Of a DNA stretch of 6,965 nucleotides, positions 1 through 6,192 are shown one piece after another. The translations under genes were made by a program, and so were the position numbers. Source of the stretch: Nitrospirota bacterium (GTDB lineage Bacteria > Nitrospirota > Thermodesulfovibrionia > Thermodesulfovibrionales > JdFR-88); assembly GCA_021825785.1 (NCBI GenBank), contig JAKAGP010000094.1, positions 1 to 6,965 on the forward strand, written 5' to 3'. Numbering within the stretch: position 1 is the stretch's first letter; the number at the start of each line of letters is the position of its first letter. Below the pieces are notes generated by a model. The model had not been told where the DNA came from, did not search any database, and saw only the letters and a list, made by a program, of their open reading frames with translations.

Positions 1-108
1 GGCGAGCTTCACCGGGTTTCTGACGCCAAGCTCCCTCTCCAGTTCTTCCACCGGCTTGCCAGGAACATAGGCATTGACCTTCAGTACGTGCTCAGGCGCC
101 TTTATCAT
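1..108 (-). CDS. hisC: Histidinol-phosphate/aromatic aminotransferase HisC, N-terminal 36 codons (runs off left edge)
   Basis: Reading leftwards from an ATG at 108-106, the frame stays open to base 1 and begins MIKAPEHVLKVNAYVPGKP, followed by EELERELGVRNPVKLA. This is the usual N-terminus of HisC-family class I/II PLP aminotransferases, just before the expected SNENPxG segment, which lies outside the window. The family transaminates histidinol phosphate. Paralogues beside pheA and tyrA often act on phenylpyruvate or hydroxyphenylpyruvate, so here it may supply the last step of phenylalanine/tyrosine synthesis (inference from context). The start lies inside the 3' end of pheA (17-base overlap, different frame). 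Only a weak GGTGG stands 3 bases upstream, so translation probably depends on ribosomes finishing pheA. The lysine that binds PLP is outside the window, so exact substrate specificity cannot be judged. Confidence 0.82.
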   Translation of the reverse strand, partial: MIKAPEHVLKVNAYVPGKPVEELERELGVRNPVKLA

Positions 109-1174
109 CGTCCACCATCGGGTAGGAGCCCAGTATCTTCAGGTACAGGCAGTCCCGCTTTATTCTCTCTATGGCCTTCTTCAGCGGCTTGTCTTCTATA
201 TGTCCCTGCATATCCGTGAAAAATATATATTCCCACGCCTTTCGCTTCGACGGACGGGACTCTATCTTCGTGAGATTTATGCCTGCCTTTCTGAGAGGGG
301 AGAGTATGTCGAAGAGCGCCCCGGGCCGGTCCTTTATCGAGAACATGATGGAGGTCTTGTCCCTGCCGGTCCTCTTCGGATGATCCCTGCTTATGACGAG
401 GAAACGCGTGAAATTATGCTTGCCGTCCTGGATGTCCCTGGCGACGAATTTCAGGTTGTAGAGTTTTGCGGCCGCCTCGCTTGCGATTGCCGCGGCCTCA
501 TCGTCCCTGGAGGCGATCTCGGCGGCCTTGGCGGTGCTCGAAGCCTCTATCACCTGGACGGCGGGCATGTTCTTCTCAAGCCACCCTTTGCACTGCGCGG
601 TGGCCGGCAGAAAGGAGTAGATGCGCTTCACCTTTCCCGGCTCTCCGCTTTTGGACAGCAGGTTTTGGGAGATCTCCAGCATTATTTCGCCCGCGATTTT
701 AAGGTCTGAATCCACGAACACATCGAGCGTGTAATTCACGACCCCCTCGTTTGAATTTTCTATGGGCACCACCCCGAAGCCGGTCCTGCCGGAGTCGACC
801 TCTTCGAAGACGTTTTTGATGCTGTCCGCGGGTATGAAATCGGCCGAGGAGCCGAAATGTCTTATGGCGGCCATGTGAGTGAATGTGGCCAACGGCCCGA
901 AATACGCCACCTTGAGGGGCCCTTCCAGAGAGCGTGACGCGGACATGATCTCCCGGTAAAGGCCCTTCAGCGCTTCGGTGGAAAGCGGCCCCTGGTTCAG
1001 CCGGGCAACGTTCTCAAGCACCTCTTTTTCACGCTCCGGGGAGTAGCAGGCGGCGTTTTGCCCCCTTTTTTCCTTCCCTATCTCTATGGCGGCTGAGGCC
1101 CTCTCATTGAGCAGCTTGAGGATTTCCTGGTCTATCCTGTCGATGCCTTTTCTTAATTTTTCCAGTTTGCTCAT
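92..1174 (-). CDS. pheA: Bifunctional chorismate mutase / prephenate dehydratase (P-protein)
   Basis: Cytoplasmic enzyme that turns chorismate into prephenate and then phenylpyruvate, the committed branch to phenylalanine. The 360-residue length is normal. Residues 1-85 are an AroQ-type chorismate mutase helix bundle (Arg8, Arg25, Lys34/Lys36, PEREKEV at 46-52). Residues 88-265 are prephenate dehydratase, with GPLATFTH (93-100), VPIENSNEGVVNYTLD (136-151) and the catalytic TRF motif in NFTRFLVI (254-261). Residues 275-355 are an ACT domain with GALFDIL (285-291) and ESRP (305-308), the allosteric phenylalanine-binding signature. Feedback inhibition by phenylalanine is therefore expected. The only sensible start is the ATG at 1174; an in-frame stop lies five codons upstream. 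I see no Shine-Dalgarno sequence before it. The stop lies within hisC, forming a pheA-hisC transcription unit. The SNEGVVNYTLD form of the motif resembles deltaproteobacterial enzymes as I remember them. Identification is firm. Confidence 0.96.
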   Translation of the reverse strand: MSKLEKLRKGIDRIDQEILKLLNERASAAIEIGKEKRGQNAACYSPEREKEVLENVARLNQGPLSTEALKGLYREIMSASRSLEGPLKVAYFGPLATFTHMAAIRHFGSSADFIPADSIKNVFEEVDSGRTGFGVVPIENSNEGVVNYTLDVFVDSDLKIAGEIMLEISQNLLSKSGEPGKVKRIYSFLPATAQCKGWLEKNMPAVQVIEASSTAKAAEIASRDDEAAAIASEAAAKLYNLKFVARDIQDGKHNFTRFLVISRDHPKRTGRDKTSIMFSIKDRPGALFDILSPLRKAGINLTKIESRPSKRKAWEYIFFTDMQGHIEDKPLKKAIERIKRDCLYLKILGSYPMVDDDKGA

Positions 1175-1188
1175 GGGAGTATGGTTTT

Positions 1189-1218
1189 AGAATAATATTT
1201 TTTTCCTTAAATTTTCAA
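1189..1218 (-). promoter_or_regulatory. Putative sigma-70-type promoter of pheA
   Basis: On the minus strand TTGAAA (1218-1213) is followed after 18 bases by TATTCT (1194-1189), or after 15 bases by TATTAT (1197-1192), within an AT-rich patch in otherwise GC-rich DNA. Either -10 box would start transcription only about 7-11 bases before the pheA ATG, leaving almost no leader. This fits the absence of a ribosome-binding site. The hexamers are imperfect and the call rests on position and base composition. Confidence 0.4.
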
Positions 1219-1292
1219 GGATTTCGGGATTTTTACGGGCCGGCCCGCTGGTTGCAAATTTGCGGCAACTGCCAGTCGGCGGGCGATGGCGC

Positions 1293-1500
1293 ATTGAGCG
1301 GCATGGCTTATTTTCGTTTTTTCGCGCCGATGCCGGCGAAGCGTAGCGGCAGCATCTCCGGCTGTCTGAGCCGAAGGGGGCCAGCCCCCAGGGGCCAGTC
1401 CCCGAAGGCGAGTTTCGGAGATGCAGCGGAGCGAGGCCATGCAGCGGCAGAAAAGAAGCCCAAAAAAGCGAAAAGCGCCATTGACCGGCAAATCAAACTG
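1293..1500 (+). repeat. Palindromic repeat element, copy 1
   Basis: This stretch matches the reverse complement of 6411-6603. Bases 1293-1372 align to 6603-6524 without gaps with 74 of 80 identical, and 1400-1454 are identical to 6510-6456 (55 bases). The remainder to 1500 differs at roughly ten positions. The outer end (1489-1500) reads CAAATCAAACTG, matching the end of copy 2. Similarity may extend left to about 1251 but is decayed there. Internally GCATCTCCG (1352-1360) and CGGAGATGC (1416-1424) pair as the arms of a long hairpin. It contains no transposase and its short open frames are broken, so it is best described as a non-autonomous, MITE-like or REP-like element. It sits between the two divergent promoters of the 1175-1560 intergenic region. 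Confidence 0.8.
1377..1404 (+). repeat. 14-base tandem duplication inside the hairpin of repeat copy 1
   Basis: GGGGCCAGCCCCCA (1377-1390) is followed immediately by GGGGCCAGTCCCCG (1391-1404), differing at two positions. Each unit is itself a small inverted repeat (GGGG ... CCCC). Copy 2 has only a short loop at the corresponding place, so the duplication accounts for most of the length difference between the two copies. Probably a slippage product at the hairpin tip (inference). Confidence 0.7.
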
Positions 1501-1524
1501 AGACATTACCCCCTCAGAGTATGA

Positions 1525-1554
1525 TTGGAATAAAAATACCGGGGATTGTATAAT
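1525..1554 (+). promoter_or_regulatory. Sigma-70-type promoter of the HsdR-N-like gene, perfect -10 box
   Basis: TTGGAA (1525-1530) and a perfect TATAAT (1549-1554) are separated by 18 bases and lie just beyond the end of repeat copy 1. Normal spacing puts the transcription start at about 1561, which is the A of the ATG taken as the gene start. The transcript would then be leaderless. No ribosome-binding site stands before that ATG. Confidence 0.55.
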
Positions 1555-1560
1555 TTTCAC

Positions 1561-2106
1561 ATGGAAGAGCGCGAGAAAATGATACTTGACAAGCTCCGGG
1601 ATGAGGAGCGCAAGAACGTCATGATGACGGGGTTCATCCGTGAAAACGTCTATGAGTTTTTGACAACGCGGAAGGGTTATCAGGAGCAGGAGATAGAGGT
1701 CGACGTCCCTTTCGAGGTGTTTTCGCCCACCACCGGTCAAAATGAGCAATGTTCCGTGGACTTTATCATCAAAGCCGGCGGCAGGAGAATTGTGGCCATA
1801 AAGTGCGCGCTGTCCGCACTGGAATCGATCGAGAGGCATATACTTGCCTTCAGCCGCGTATTGGGGGGCATCCCCATCTCCGTCGTCACAAGCTCCGATT
1901 ATTCCAGGGTCCTGAAGACTGAAACAGGCGAACTCGTCTCCGAGGATCTTTCCGTTATCCCTGACCGGGCCCAGGCCATTTCCATGGCGGAGCAATTGTG
2001 CCCCGCGCCGATTCCGGAGGAAAGGCTGCGGATGGAGCGCCGCATACTCCTTGCTTTTAACACATTGAGCTGCCGCCTGCCGGGAACATGCGGGGAGGGT
2101 CTTTAG
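1561..2106 (+). CDS. Orphan HsdR-N-terminal-like (PD-(D/E)XK fold) protein with degenerate active site
   Basis: A 181-residue soluble protein. Residues about 18-120 follow the layout of the type I restriction enzyme R-subunit N-terminal domain (HSDR_N_2): a helix with FIREN and YEFL, GYQEQEIEVDVPFEVF, the core strand pair VDFIIKAGGRRIVAIKCA, the helix ERHILAFSRVL, and ISVVTSSDYSRVL before a TGELV turn. The nuclease core normally reads D-x(n)-E-x-K. Here Asp67 and Lys81 are kept but the Glu position is Ala79, so cleavage activity is doubtful. The C-terminus has RILLAFNTLSCRLPGTC with Cys171 and Cys177. I recall similar stand-alone proteins, also without the Glu and with Cys near the C-terminus, in deltaproteobacteria. 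No restriction motor, methylase or specificity subunit is nearby, and its role is unknown. I chose ATG 1561; a TTG at 1546 is in frame but overlaps the -10 box, and ATG 1579 or 1621 (GAGGAG 12 bases before) are alternatives. Its stop overlaps that of the convergent J-protein gene. Confidence 0.8.
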   Translation: MEEREKMILDKLRDEERKNVMMTGFIRENVYEFLTTRKGYQEQEIEVDVPFEVFSPTTGQNEQCSVDFIIKAGGRRIVAIKCALSALESIERHILAFSRVLGGIPISVVTSSDYSRVLKTETGELVSEDLSVIPDRAQAISMAEQLCPAPIPEERLRMERRILLAFNTLSCRLPGTCGEGL

Positions 2107-2789
2107 GGGCCGGGGTTCAGGACGCCTTGCCGCGCGCGCAAAACTTGTTTTTCTCCAAGGGTCAAAGATGGAGCCTTGCCGCGCCCGCCGATCAGCAGGA
2201 GAAGGGAAAAAAGAAGAAGCAGCGCGGCGGCGGCGAGGGCGATTGCCCGCGTGACAAGTTTCTCCCGGATTTTTGTTTTTGACCCGCCCGCGGAGCTTTC
2301 CGGCCGGTCCCGGGTGGCCGTGGCGGCGGGGATTATGGCGTGCCGGGCCTTGCGCGGGCTGGATTTTATCTGGCAGGCCCTCCTGTAGGCCTCGTTCAGC
2401 TTCTTGGCTATCTCCTCGCTTCGGGGGTCGCCCCCGTGCCTGTCCGGGTGGTAGATTGCAATAAGGCTTTGCCACCTGCTGTGAATCTCCTCGATCGTGG
2501 CGAAGGGGGAGAGGCCGAGCGAGGTAAAGGGGTTGTCCTGCCTGTTCCAGAGCAGAAGCTCGATTATCCTTTGCGCGGCCGGCAGGACTTTTTCGTGCGG
2601 GATTCCGGCGGCCTCGGATATCGTCCTTGCGAGCGCCTGGTCTTTCAAGGCCCCGGCGATAATCCCGTATGAATAAACGCCGTTTTCATAAACCCCGTCC
2701 GGTTCCGGCCCGCGGGAAATTGAAATCCCGCGGATGAGCCGTGCGGCGGCCTTGAACCTGGCCCCGCCGGCTGGACTTTTTTCGTCCAT
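2103..2789 (-). CDS. J-domain (DnaJ-like) co-chaperone with a membrane helix near its C-terminus
   Basis: A 228-residue protein. Residues 86-140 are a J domain: NPFTSLGL begins helix I, WQSLIAIYHPDRH holds the invariant HPD (114-116) that stimulates DnaK ATPase activity, and SEEIAKKLNEAYRR is helix III. There is no Gly/Phe linker or zinc-finger region, so it is a class C J protein. Residues 1-80 are a helical N-terminal region I do not recognise. A low-complexity, basic linker (about 145-180) leads to one strongly hydrophobic segment (182-200), then a tail of about 28 residues. With no signal peptide, the J domain probably faces the cytoplasm, tethered to the inner membrane. It is the last gene of the export operon, 6 bases after the BY-kinase gene, with its AAGGA site overlapping that gene's end. 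A role in recruiting DnaK to the polysaccharide machinery is inference; the fold call itself is secure. Confidence 0.88.
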   Translation of the reverse strand: MDEKSPAGGARFKAAARLIRGISISRGPEPDGVYENGVYSYGIIAGALKDQALARTISEAAGIPHEKVLPAAQRIIELLLWNRQDNPFTSLGLSPFATIEEIHSRWQSLIAIYHPDRHGGDPRSEEIAKKLNEAYRRACQIKSSPRKARHAIIPAATATRDRPESSAGGSKTKIREKLVTRAIALAAAALLLLFSLLLLIGGRGKAPSLTLGEKQVLRARQGVLNPGP

Positions 2790-2795
2790 CCCCGT

Positions 2796-5069
2796 TTATC
2801 CTTCTTTGAAATAGGATGAGTAATAAGTGGAATAGTAGTTGTACCTGAGGTCGCTTTCCTTTATGCCGTTGAGCACGACACCCAGTATTTTCGCGTTGAT
2901 GTTTCTGTATATCTTCTTTGTCTCGGAGAGGATTTGCCTGGTGGTCTGCCCGGCCTTTATGACCATGACCGAGCCGTCCACTATGCTGCTCAGGTAGAGG
3001 CTGTCGGGCATGCCCATGATTGGGGCCGAGTCGATGATCACGAAATCGTATATCGTATAGAGCGCCTCCAGCAGGTCTTTCATCCGCCTGGAGACGATCA
3101 GCTCCGAGGGGTTTGGCGCGAGCGGCCCGGAAGTGATTATGCTCAGCCCGTTTATATTGGTCTTCCTGATGAGCCCTTCCTCGAACTCGATGTTGCCTGA
3201 GAGGAATGTTGAAAGCCCCACGGTGTTTTCAATGTCGAAGGAGTGGTGGAGCTTCGGCTTCCGCAGGTCGGCGTCTATTATGATGCCGTTGCCCATCGTC
3301 TCCGCCAGGGCCATGGCGGTGTTGATGCAGATGGTCGTCTTGCCCTCTTTTTCGCCCGGGCTTGTCACGAGGATGGTCTTGGGCGGTTTCGACGAAGACG
3401 ACAGCAGTATGAATGTGCCTATGGAGCGGAAGGCCTCGGCCACGGGGCTTCTGCTCCTGGAATAGGCGATGAACGGCCGCCTGGTTGCGTCCGGCAGCTT
3501 TTGCATGGGTATCATCCCCAGGGTGGGCAGGTTCGTGGATTTTTCTATTTCATGCGTGTTCTTGAAGGTGTTGTCGAAATATTCCATGAAGAAGGCAAGC
3601 CCCACGCCGCCCCCGAGGCCGAAGACAACCGCAAGCAGGATGTTCATGGGTTTGTTGGGTTTATAGGGGGTCTCCGGCAACTCGGCCTCGTCCAGCACCT
3701 GTATGTTGGTTGTCGTCCGGGTGGCCGAACCGCTCACCTCCTTGAGTCTCTGCAGCAGGCTGTTGTAGAGGTCCCTGTTTGCATCCACGTCCCTTTTCAG
3801 TATCTGGTACTGGGTGTTTTTCCTCTGGTAGTCCAGAATGCCCTGTTTCTGCCTTTCGTACTCCATGCTCAGGTATTTCTCCCTGGTGAGGTCGGTCTTG
3901 TACTGCGAATCCATGGACCTGATGACGTTTTTCCTTTCCCTGCCGATCCTGCGTGAGATCGCGTCCATCTGGCTTTTGATGCGCTGCATCCTCGGGAAGT
4001 CCGGCTTGTAAATCCTGAGCAGGTTGTAGTATTCGGACTCAAGCGAGGCGTAATTCTTTTTCAGCTCCTGGATCAGCGGGTCATTCATGATGACCGGGTT
4101 TTCATCGCCGGTCCTCCTCAGTTCATTGTCCAGGGCCTCGGCCTTTATCCGGTTCGTTATCGAGGCGCTGAGCGCACCGGATATGTCCGTGAGTTTCTGG
4201 ACCAGGATGTTTTGCTTGTCGTCCTTGTCGTCGACGATGAGCATCTGGTTTTTCTGGGCGTAGTCGTTAAGCGCCGCCTCCGAGTTCTCCACCTTGGCCT
4301 TCAGGACGTTTATCTGCTTTTCAAGCACGTGCTTGGCCTCCCTGGAGGCATCAAGCCTCCTGTCGATGTTGAAGTCTATGTAGGTGTGGGCGACAGCATT
4401 TGCCGCAAGCCTGGCGAGCTCCGGGCTTGGGGAGATAAAGGAGACGTCCACGAGCTGGGATTTTTTTACTGGCAGGATATCGAGCATCCCGATGAATTTG
4501 TCCACCAGGGACCGGTATTCACCGTCGTTTGGCCGCGCGGCGGGCGCCTGGGCGGGGGCGCCGTTTCCCCGCCCCAGAAAGGGGATGAGCCCCGCCAGGG
4601 AGCCCCTGATTGACGCAAGGAGCGAGCCTCCGCCATGCGAGGGATTGAAGAGGGGGTTGTTGTAAAGCCCCATGCGGTCAATGGTCATCCTGGCAAGGGC
4701 GCGGCTCTTGAGCATCTTGTACTGCGTCTCATAGTATTCGGCGTCCGGCAGAGCGGTCCCCTGGACGTCCTTGAACGTGTAGACGTTCGGGGTCTCCTTG
4801 TCTATCCGGATGACGGCGGTGGCCTTGTAAAGGGGCCTCATCACGAAACTGGAGATTGTGACAGCGGCTACGACCGAGACAAAAAAGAGGATGACGGCCC
4901 ATTTCCTGCGCAGTATCACGCCAAGGTAATCCCTGAGGTGGGCCTCCTCCGGAGGGGTGAAGTCCTCGAATCTTATCTGTTGCGTTGACAGCGCCGATGG
5001 CTCATACGGTTTTAACTCGTAGCGCTGCATCTCGAATCGCTTGTCCTGGTCTTCGTTTGAAATGTCCAT
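2796..5069 (-). CDS. Wzc-like polysaccharide co-polymerase with C-terminal BY-kinase domain
   Basis: Inner-membrane protein that sets exopolysaccharide chain length and couples synthesis to export, switched by tyrosine autophosphorylation. The 757 residues are typical for a fused Wzc. An N-terminal cytoplasmic arm is followed by membrane helix 1 (about 57-78), a Wzz domain, a long periplasmic coiled coil (about 240-445) with DVDANRDLYNSLLQRLKEV (427-445) of the GNVR region, the proline motif LPETPYKPNKP (464-474) and membrane helix 2 (475-495). The kinase domain has SPGEKEGKTT (570-579, Walker A), IIIDADLRKP (596-605, Walker A' with Asp599/Asp601), SGPLAPNPSEL and FVIIDSAP (Walker B, Asp680). 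The end is tyrosine-rich: Tyr743, 745, 746, 749, 750 and 753. Residues 137-185 form a Gly/Ala/Pro-rich insertion. Start: ATG with GGAG (5080-5077) 7 bases before. It follows the Wza-like gene by 19 bases. A cognate Wzb-type phosphatase is not visible here. Confidence 0.95.
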   Translation of the reverse strand: MDISNEDQDKRFEMQRYELKPYEPSALSTQQIRFEDFTPPEEAHLRDYLGVILRRKWAVILFFVSVVAAVTISSFVMRPLYKATAVIRIDKETPNVYTFKDVQGTALPDAEYYETQYKMLKSRALARMTIDRMGLYNNPLFNPSHGGGSLLASIRGSLAGLIPFLGRGNGAPAQAPAARPNDGEYRSLVDKFIGMLDILPVKKSQLVDVSFISPSPELARLAANAVAHTYIDFNIDRRLDASREAKHVLEKQINVLKAKVENSEAALNDYAQKNQMLIVDDKDDKQNILVQKLTDISGALSASITNRIKAEALDNELRRTGDENPVIMNDPLIQELKKNYASLESEYYNLLRIYKPDFPRMQRIKSQMDAISRRIGRERKNVIRSMDSQYKTDLTREKYLSMEYERQKQGILDYQRKNTQYQILKRDVDANRDLYNSLLQRLKEVSGSATRTTTNIQVLDEAELPETPYKPNKPMNILLAVVFGLGGGVGLAFFMEYFDNTFKNTHEIEKSTNLPTLGMIPMQKLPDATRRPFIAYSRSRSPVAEAFRSIGTFILLSSSSKPPKTILVTSPGEKEGKTTICINTAMALAETMGNGIIIDADLRKPKLHHSFDIENTVGLSTFLSGNIEFEEGLIRKTNINGLSIITSGPLAPNPSELIVSRRMKDLLEALYTIYDFVIIDSAPIMGMPDSLYLSSIVDGSVMVIKAGQTTRQILSETKKIYRNINAKILGVVLNGIKESDLRYNYYSTYYSSYFKEG
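2799..2803 (-). promoter_or_regulatory. Ribosome-binding site of the J-domain gene, embedded in the end of the BY-kinase gene
   Basis: AAGGA on the minus strand lies 9 bases before the ATG at 2789 and forms part of the last codons (GAA GGA TAA) of the upstream gene. Ribosomes terminating on the kinase gene uncover or sit on this site, which suggests translational coupling and a fixed ratio of the two products. Confidence 0.7.
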
Positions 5070-5088
5070 TTCGCCGCTCCGGATTGGA

Positions 5089-6108
5089 TTAGAGACCCGA
5101 TCTGCCGAGCCCGAAAGGGCCCAGTCCGATGTAGGTTGTGATGCCTTTGACGAAGGATTTGAAACCGCTTTTTGGCACTATGACTATGTCCTTGTCCCTG
5201 AGCCTTATGTCTTTGCTTTTGCCCGCCAGGATGGAGTCGTAATTGACCGCTATGACCTTCCTGCCGGCCCCGGCGTCCCGGTATATCTTGATGTCCGACT
5301 TGACCGCCTCGAATGACAACCCCTTGGCCATGGATATGGCCTGGGTGACCGTGGTCTCGCCTTTCAGTGGAAACGAGCCCGGGGCGCTGACTGCGCCGTC
5401 GACGAAAAACACTCCCCCCGTGGGCACATTCACGATGTCCCCCGAGTGTATCGGGATATTAAGCTCCGTATGTCCTTTCGAGAGGAGCTGCTCCAGGTTC
5501 ACTACAGTCTGTTTCCGGGGGGCTTTGCCGGTCGCGTTCTGCACTATGCAGACGTTGCCGGCGTCCGCGGTGAGGCCGCCCGCCATCGAAAGCACGTCCA
5601 GAAGGCACATCTGCCCCGTGACATAATAGATCTTCGGGCTCTTTACGGCGCCAAGCACCGAGATCGGCTGGCTTCTGTATTCCTTGATGAATACGCTCAC
5701 GGTCGGCTCCTGCAGATAGCGGTCAAGCCTCTTTGCGATGAGGTTTTCAAGCTGCGTGGACGTGAGCCCGCCCGCCTTGATCTGCCCGGCCAGGGGCAGG
5801 CGGATGTAGCCGTTGCCGTTTACCCTCACCTCGCTCGTCATCTCCTTCACCTCAAATACGCTTACATCAAGCAGGTCCTCCGGGCCGATCCTGTAATCCT
5901 TTGACAGGCCCGGGCCGGCCGGGTTCCGCAGCCCGCCCGCGGCGATCTTCATGTTGTATTTCTCCACCAGGGGATTCTCGTTGCCTGGATTTTTCATAAG
6001 CACCTGATCCGGGCGTATCTGGCTTGCGCATGAAACGATGCACATCAATAAAATGGCGGCCAGTGCCAGGGCGGGCAGGGGACGGCTTGAAATGCTCTTG
6101 ACGGACAT
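5089..6108 (-). CDS. Wza-like outer-membrane polysaccharide export lipoprotein
   Basis: 339-residue lipoprotein predicted to form the periplasmic/outer-membrane channel through which the polymer leaves the cell, working with the Wzc-like protein encoded next. A signal peptide with hydrophobic core PALALAAILLM ends in the lipobox IVSC (Cys27 is the lipidated residue). Residues 69-144 are the Poly_export domain (YRIGPEDLLDVSVFEV, then GYIRLPLAGQIKAGGLT and PTVSVFI). Two SLBB domains follow: ISVLGAVKSPKIYYV onwards (about 149-227) and VFFVDGAVSAPGSFPL onwards (about 233-311). A C-terminal segment (about 315-334) is amphipathic, as expected for the membrane-spanning helix of Wza. It is somewhat shorter than E. 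coli Wza. The frame also offers a GTG at 6111, but the adjoining ATG at 6108 has better spacing (8 bases) from AAGGAG. First gene of the operon, behind a sigma-54 promoter. Whether the polymer is capsule, biofilm matrix or other cannot be told. Confidence 0.94.
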   Translation of the reverse strand: MSVKSISSRPLPALALAAILLMCIVSCASQIRPDQVLMKNPGNENPLVEKYNMKIAAGGLRNPAGPGLSKDYRIGPEDLLDVSVFEVKEMTSEVRVNGNGYIRLPLAGQIKAGGLTSTQLENLIAKRLDRYLQEPTVSVFIKEYRSQPISVLGAVKSPKIYYVTGQMCLLDVLSMAGGLTADAGNVCIVQNATGKAPRKQTVVNLEQLLSKGHTELNIPIHSGDIVNVPTGGVFFVDGAVSAPGSFPLKGETTVTQAISMAKGLSFEAVKSDIKIYRDAGAGRKVIAVNYDSILAGKSKDIRLRDKDIVIVPKSGFKSFVKGITTYIGLGPFGLGRSGL

Positions 6109-6116
6109 CACGATTT

Positions 6117-6122
6117 CTCCTT
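6117..6122 (-). promoter_or_regulatory. Strong ribosome-binding site of the export lipoprotein gene
   Basis: AAGGAG (6122-6117 on the minus strand) lies 8 bases before ATG 6108 and 5 before GTG 6111, favouring the ATG as start. It sits at the end of an AT-rich leader (about 6182-6109), which should be little structured. Confidence 0.8.
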
Positions 6123-6192
6123 GAATGACAATTTTTATTTTTTTATTGAGCGATTTTTGCCCGAAAGCTTAAACGTCACCTGAACATGAACA

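Noticed and set aside
74..709. 211-codon plus-strand open frame opposite pheA
   Set aside because: pheA has full domain and motif support on the minus strand; this frame gives no recognisable protein.
1303..1524. Small protein beginning MAYFRFF encoded by the repeat, with a counterpart MAFFRFF in copy 2
   Set aside because: The first residues are shared because the DNA is shared, but the frames diverge after the hairpin and there is no ribosome-binding site. Conservation follows the palindrome, not codons.
1561..2106. Part of a type I restriction-modification locus
   Set aside because: There are no helicase, HsdM or HsdS genes in the window and the expected catalytic Glu is missing.
1207..2475. 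422-codon minus-strand open frame
   Set aside because: It lies antisense to the HsdR-like gene, overlaps the J gene in another frame, spans repeat copy 1, and yields Arg/Pro-rich sequence typical of a shadow frame in GC-rich DNA.
3243..3956. 237-codon plus-strand open frame opposite the BY-kinase gene, with other antisense frames nearby
   Set aside because: The kinase motifs are intact on the minus strand; these frames are His/Gly/Val-rich shadows.
5171..5186. Second sigma-54 promoter (TGGCAC on the plus strand)
   Set aside because: The -12 TTGC element is absent at the required spacing and the site is inside the export lipoprotein gene, antisense.
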